Origin: Phycisphaeraceae bacterium
Lineage (GTDB): Bacteria; Planctomycetota; Phycisphaerae; Phycisphaerales; UBA1924
Direction of reading: 5' to 3'
Assembly (NCBI GenBank): GCA_009827205.1
Contig: WUAK01000116.1
Location: 1-8,346, forward strand
DNA: 8,346 nucleotides
Position 1 is the stretch's first letter, and every line of letters starts with the position of its first letter. A model generated the notes under the pieces. The model saw only the letters and a program-made list of their open reading frames with translations. It searched no databases and was not told the origin of the DNA. Positions 5,349 through 8,346 of the stretch are shown here, in pieces. A program made the translations under genes and the position numbers.

Positions 5349-7579
5349 GCGTTGTCTGCGATGATTGAACGCACTGCATCGACGACATCATCGATGTCTC
5401 GGTCATCCATGCCCGCCGACAGCGGCAGGCTCAGCGTTTGACGGCCGATACGAAGCGCCTCGGGGCAATCCGATGGATTCCAGCCGAGGCTCTGGTAGAA
5501 CGGGTGCTCGGAGACACTGAGGTAGTGCACTCCCGCGCCGATCTGTCGCGCCTGGAGCTGTTCGAGGAAGCTGTCGCGGCTCACGCCCGTGTGGGATTCG
5601 TCGATGAGCACCGGGAAGAGGTGCAAGCCGTGACGCATATCGCCCCCGGCCTGCGCGGGAAGCTCGATCGGGAATTCGGCGAGGTCGTTCTGATAACGGT
5701 CCCAGATTTGCTTTCGGCGGAGCCAGTTTGTATCGACGCGAGCGAGTTGATGGATGCCGATCGACGCCTGTAGATCGGTCATGTTGCACTTGAAGCCAAG
5801 CTCGTTGACAAAGTAGTGGCGGTAGCCGGTGTCGGAGTAGCGTTTCCACGCGTCCTGCGAGAGACCGTGGAGTGAGAGACGTTTGACGCGTTTGGCGTCG
5901 TCTTCGTTCCTGCAGAGGACCATGCCGCCCTCGGCGGTGGTGACATTCTTCGTGGCGTAGAAACTGAAGCAGCCGAAGTCGCCCATTGTGCCCGCGCGGC
6001 GGCCCCTGAACTCCGTCTCGACTGCGTGCGCACAGTCCTCGACGATGCGCAGGTTGTGCTTCTTCGCGATTATTTCAATCGCATCCATGTCGCACGGCAG
6101 GCCCGCGAAGTGCACAGGCAGGATGGCCCGGGTTCGATCGGTAATCCGCGACTCGATCGAGGCGGGATCGATGTTCATCGTCGCCGGGTCGATGTCGGCA
6201 AGCACAGGTGTTGCGCCGGCGTGCAGGATTGCGTTGACCGTCGCGCAGAAGGTCATCGCGCTTGTGATCACCTCGTCGCCCGGCTCGAGATCGAGGCACA
6301 GAATCGAGAGATGCAGGGCGCTGGTGCAGGAGTTGACCGCGATCGCGTGCGCTTCGCCGCCCTTGTACTGGCGGAAGTTGTCCTCGAAGCGCGCGACCTT
6401 GGGGCCCGTTCCTATCCAGCCCGAGCGGAGCGAGTCGACGACCTCGTCGACCTCATCTTCTTCGATGACGGGCGCGCCGAACACGAGGAATTTGGTGCGT
6501 TTGCCGGAGGCGTCGTGCGTCGGGGCCTTTGGCGCACCGGGCGAGAGGGGCGAGGCGCTCGCTGAGGCTGCTTTCTCTCCTGTGGCGCTGTCGCGCGCGT
6601 GGACGAGGAGTTCCTCGAGGTAGATCCGGTGCCTGACGAGCATGTCGCCGAACATGCCCGCGTAGAAGAGCAGCACACTGAGCACCGCGAGAGCGACCAC
6701 GATCGGGGCCATCCATTGGTAGGGCTTCAGCGAGTTTGGATCCCTCGAGAAGTAGTGATACACGAGGAAGAGCCCGATCAGGATCGCCGGTATGAGCACG
6801 ATCCCAGAAATCCAGCTGAAGAAGCGCCACGGTTTGAAGTCGCGGTAGCTGCTCCAGATGATCTTGCTGGTGTTGATCGCGTACCTGGAGATGCTGCTGG
6901 CGACGCGGCTCTTGCCGAACTCGCGTTCGCCGCGGATTTTGAGCGGGATCTCAGCGATGCGCATGTGCTTGAACGCGAGGTTGATGAAGACTTCCTGCGT
7001 GTAGGTGAACTTGCCGAGCAGGTTGAGGCTGAGCATGGCTTCGCGGTTGTAGCAGCGCATGCCACAGGAGACGTCGTAGAAGCGCTGTCCTGCGAGCCTA
7101 GAGATGAGCCGACTCATCTGGCGGTTGCCCCACTTCTTCACGGCGGGCATCTCGGGCACGAGCGCCGGGTCTTTGAACCGTGAGGCGGTTGAGAAGTCGG
7201 CATCACCCGACGCGACGGGCTCGATGAGCTCGGCGAGGTCCTCGGGGTTGAACTGGCCATCAGAATCGAGGGTTGCGAGGAGATCAGCGCGTTCGCTGAT
7301 GGCGTAACGCAGCGCGGTCTGGAACGCGGCGCCGACACCCTGTCGGTAGGCATGGCTGATGACGTGCGCACCGACCTGACGTGCGAGGTCGGCGGTGCTG
7401 TCGGAGCTGCCGTCGTCGACAACGATGACCGTTATCGAATCGACACCCGGGAGCGACTCGGGGATTCTCCGGATGACGTCCTGGATGGTTGCGGACTCGT
7501 TGAGCGCGGGCATGGCCACGACAAGGCGCACCCCGGGTGCTGCACTCGAGCGCTCGCTTTGGTCCTTGGCTGTGGTCAT
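5345..7579 (-). CDS. fusion: membrane GT2 glycosyltransferase + DegT/DnrJ/EryC1/StrS aminotransferase
   Basis: One continuous 744-residue frame carries two enzymes. Residues about 17-325 are a GT2 glycosyltransferase of the DPM1/ArnC/GtrB kind: VVAMPALNES (20-29), VVDDGSSDST (53-62), donor/metal motif LDSDGQF (104-110), and FGKSRV (221-226) before two membrane helices at about 254-276 and 291-312. Such enzymes move a sugar from a nucleotide donor to polyprenyl phosphate. An Ala/Ser/Pro-rich linker (about 330-362) leads to a full-length PLP aminotransferase (about 363-744): GWIGTGPKVARFE (387-399), cofactor-phosphate loop NSCTSALH (416-423), VEDCAHAVE (513-521, cofactor-nitrogen Asp 515), and FSFYATKNVTTAEGG (538-552) with Schiff-base Lys 544. 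This family aminates keto-sugar nucleotides. ATG 7579 is the first start, with an in-frame TAG five codons upstream; GAGG lies 15 bases before it, too far for a strong ribosome binding site. It is probably the first gene of the operon. I see no internal ATG or credible re-initiation site in the linker. Confidence 0.9.
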   Translation of the reverse strand: MTTAKDQSERSSAAPGVRLVVAMPALNESATIQDVIRRIPESLPGVDSITVIVVDDGSSDSTADLARQVGAHVISHAYRQGVGAAFQTALRYAISERADLLATLDSDGQFNPEDLAELIEPVASGDADFSTASRFKDPALVPEMPAVKKWGNRQMSRLISRLAGQRFYDVSCGMRCYNREAMLSLNLLGKFTYTQEVFINLAFKHMRIAEIPLKIRGEREFGKSRVASSISRYAINTSKIIWSSYRDFKPWRFFSWISGIVLIPAILIGLFLVYHYFSRDPNSLKPYQWMAPIVVALAVLSVLLFYAGMFGDMLVRHRIYLEELLVHARDSATGEKAASASASPLSPGAPKAPTHDASGKRTKFLVFGAPVIEEDEVDEVVDSLRSGWIGTGPKVARFEDNFRQYKGGEAHAIAVNSCTSALHLSILCLDLEPGDEVITSAMTFCATVNAILHAGATPVLADIDPATMNIDPASIESRITDRTRAILPVHFAGLPCDMDAIEIIAKKHNLRIVEDCAHAVETEFRGRRAGTMGDFGCFSFYATKNVTTAEGGMVLCRNEDDAKRVKRLSLHGLSQDAWKRYSDTGYRHYFVNELGFKCNMTDLQASIGIHQLARVDTNWLRRKQIWDRYQNDLAEFPIELPAQAGGDMRHGLHLFPVLIDESHTGVSRDSFLEQLQARQIGAGVHYLSVSEHPFYQSLGWNPSDCPEALRIGRQTLSLPLSAGMDDRDIDDVVDAVRSIIADNA

Positions 7580-7659
7580 CGCGATGTCGGTCTACCTCGT
7601 GGAACCGGGCACGGTATCTGCTCGGCGCGCACTCTCAAAGCAGGGGGCGGGGATCCCAA

Positions 7660-7665
7660 CTTATA
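7660..7665 (-). promoter_or_regulatory. possible -10 element for the minus-strand operon
   Basis: The minus strand reads TATAAG, one base from TATAAT, about 80 bases upstream of the fusion gene's ATG. No good -35 hexamer is found 16-18 bases further upstream, so this is only a candidate. Confidence 0.2.
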
Positions 7666-7770
7666 CACCAGCGGGGTAGTGGAACCAGAAGAGGCGAGCC
7701 GAGCGTCTTCACAAACGGGTTCTGGGACTCCGAAAGGGGCGTCCGGAGGTCAACCCGAACAAATACAAAC

Positions 7771-7776
7771 TATTAT
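7771..7776 (+). promoter_or_regulatory. possible -10 element for the secreted-protein gene
   Basis: TATTAT lies in the most AT-rich part of the divergent region, about 240 bases before the ATG. No clear TTGACA-like hexamer precedes it. If used, it would give a leader of more than 200 bases that includes all the inverted repeats. Confidence 0.2.
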
Positions 7777-7827
7777 CGGACGCCAGCGACATAAGTGTTT
7801 AGACGACGAAGAAATGCAGATTTTCAC

Positions 7828-7852
7828 AGGGTTCACCCTAGATCGGGCTAGG
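7828..7852. repeat. two overlapping short inverted repeats
   Basis: AGGGT-TC-ACCCT occupies 7828-7839, and CCTAG-(6 bases)-CTAGG occupies 7837-7852. They share bases 7837-7839, so only one of the two could pair at a time if transcribed. The arms are only 5 bases, so chance occurrence is quite possible. A protein-binding dyad upstream of the secreted-protein gene is the most natural role. Confidence 0.35.
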
Positions 7853-7969
7853 TATTTCGTGTACGGTCTGTTTCAGAGCCCTACAGGATCTTCCTCGGGG
7901 GTGACTGACGGCTTGGCTTTCACATCGTTGGCTGGGTCGTGGAGTGTGTATTGGGTTGAGAGATTACGC

Positions 7970-7989
7970 CCTGGCATTGTAATGCCGGG
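7970..7989. repeat. 20-base inverted repeat just upstream of the secreted-protein gene
   Basis: CCTGGCATTGTAATGCCGGG has 9-base arms around a central GT, perfect except for one T/G pair, and ends 23 bases before the ATG at 8013. As DNA it could be a binding site for a dimeric regulator. As RNA it could form a short hairpin close to the ribosome binding site. No T-run follows it, so it is not a typical terminator. Confidence 0.6.
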
Positions 7990-8000
7990 CATGGAATTCA

Positions 8001-8005
8001 GAGGG
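8001..8005 (+). promoter_or_regulatory. ribosome binding site for the secreted-protein gene
   Basis: GAGGG lies 7 bases before the ATG at 8013-8015 and fixes this start, with a signal peptide beginning immediately after it. Confidence 0.6.
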
Positions 8006-8012
8006 ATAAGAC

Positions 8013-8346
8013 ATGAAAAGTCGCGTTCTGCTTACCGTTGTCGCTGCCGGCGTTGCTACCACCGCTTCGGCTGACGTCATTTCCGAGACCAACCCCGCAG
8101 TCATCGACTGGGGCGTGGTCGGCACGAGCACCGTCACCGTTGGCCCGGCCGTTCTGTACCCGTCGGACATCAACGTTGCCGGCGCTTCGGGCCCCATCAG
8201 CGACGTGAACATCACGCTGCACAACGGCAACCACACCTGGGTTGCTGACCTCGAGATCACCCTCGTCAGCCCCTCGGGCACCGCGGTTCGTATCCTCGAC
8301 CTGACCGGCGTTGACAACTCCGACGACCTCGGCGGCGACATCACCT
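8013..8346 (+). CDS. secreted protein with proprotein-convertase P-like domain, N-terminal part (cut by window edge)
   Basis: 111 codons are visible, and the frame is open to the window end. The N-terminus is a standard Sec signal peptide: MKSR, then the hydrophobic core VLLTVVAAGVATT, then ASA with predicted cleavage after residue 20. The mature part, from about residue 50, resembles the P/Homo-B domain: ISDVNITLHNGNHTWVADL (62-80) followed by EITLVSPSGTAVRIL (81-95) and an Asp/Gly-rich stretch (about 97-109). In bacteria this beta-sandwich is found on subtilisin-like proteases and on many exported or surface proteins. No protease domain is visible at this end, so it may be a non-catalytic surface protein, possibly with a C-terminal sorting signal beyond the window. 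Its codons are strongly biased to C-ending forms (ACC, AAC, GAC, ATC, CTC), which suggests high expression. It is divergent from the glycan operon, and any functional link is inference. Confidence 0.82.
   Translation, partial: MKSRVLLTVVAAGVATTASADVISETNPAVIDWGVVGTSTVTVGPAVLYPSDINVAGASGPISDVNITLHNGNHTWVADLEITLVSPSGTAVRILDLTGVDNSDDLGGDIT

Larger units (their letters stand above)
7580..8012. other. non-coding region between divergent genes
   Basis: These 433 bases separate the minus-strand operon from the plus-strand secreted-protein gene, so both sets of promoters should lie here. The sequence is less GC-rich and less codon-like than the flanks, especially at 7755-7830. It holds weak -10-like elements on each strand and three inverted repeats, listed separately. 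A plus-strand frame runs across part of it from inside the fusion gene, but its protein resembles nothing and it has no start signal of its own. No tRNA, recognised riboswitch or mobile-element end is visible. Confidence 0.7.

Noticed and set aside
7352..8074. Plus-strand open frame of 240 codons crossing the divergent region
   Set aside because: It begins inside the GT2 coding region on the other strand and runs into the signal-peptide codons of the secreted protein in a different frame. It has no motif and no ribosome binding site.
7964..8344. Minus-strand open frame of 126 codons
   Set aside because: It is the complement of the secreted-protein gene, which has a ribosome binding site, signal peptide and domain match on the plus strand.
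1..8346. Searched for CRISPR arrays, tRNA/rRNA genes, transposases, insertion-sequence ends and attachment sites
   Set aside because: No spaced direct repeats, structured RNA genes or transposase-like proteins were seen by eye on either strand.

Overview
The window looks like a cell-surface glycoconjugate (polysaccharide or glycoprotein) biosynthesis locus from a moderately GC-rich, envelope-bearing bacterium. A member of the Planctomycetota, perhaps class Phycisphaerae, is plausible. This rests on gene content: a TMTC-type membrane glycosyltransferase, a sulfotransferase, a FemAB-like transferase, and a secreted protein with a convertase-P-like domain. It is inference from protein families, because there is no rRNA or other taxonomic marker in the window.

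Layout. From 7579 down to 1 everything recognisable is on the minus strand and reads as one operon: (1) a 744-residue fusion of a membrane GT2 glycosyltransferase with a DegT/DnrJ/EryC1/StrS PLP aminotransferase; (2) a GT4 glycosyltransferase; (3) an LPG-synthase-TM/UPF0104 multi-pass membrane protein without a catalytic domain; (4) a PAPS-type sulfotransferase; (5) a FemAB/GNAT-like transferase; (6) a candidate unrecognised 100-residue ORF; (7) the N-terminal 290 residues of a TMTC/GT-C-type glycosyltransferase, cut by the window edge. Genes 1 to 5 are joined by ATGA or GTGA 4-base overlaps. The candidate ORF has the same kind of overlap at both ends (GTGA with gene 5, ATGA with gene 7), which is the main reason to take it seriously.

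From 7580 to 8012 lies a 433-base non-coding region between divergent genes. It contains several inverted repeats, including a 20-base dyad close to the start of the next gene. From 8013 to the window end, on the plus strand, is the N-terminal part of a secreted protein with a clear signal peptide and a P/Homo-B-like domain.

How the genes may work together (inference). The aminotransferase half of the fusion would install an amino group on a nucleotide-linked keto sugar. The GT2 half, of the DPM1/ArnC/GtrB kind, would load a sugar onto polyprenyl phosphate at the inner membrane. The GT4 enzyme would extend or build a glycan, and the UPF0104 protein might help with translocation. The sulfotransferase and FemAB-like enzyme would decorate the product with sulfate and acyl or aminoacyl groups. 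The GT-C enzyme would use the lipid-linked sugar outside the membrane, possibly on proteins. The divergent secreted protein could be a client or simply a neighbour.
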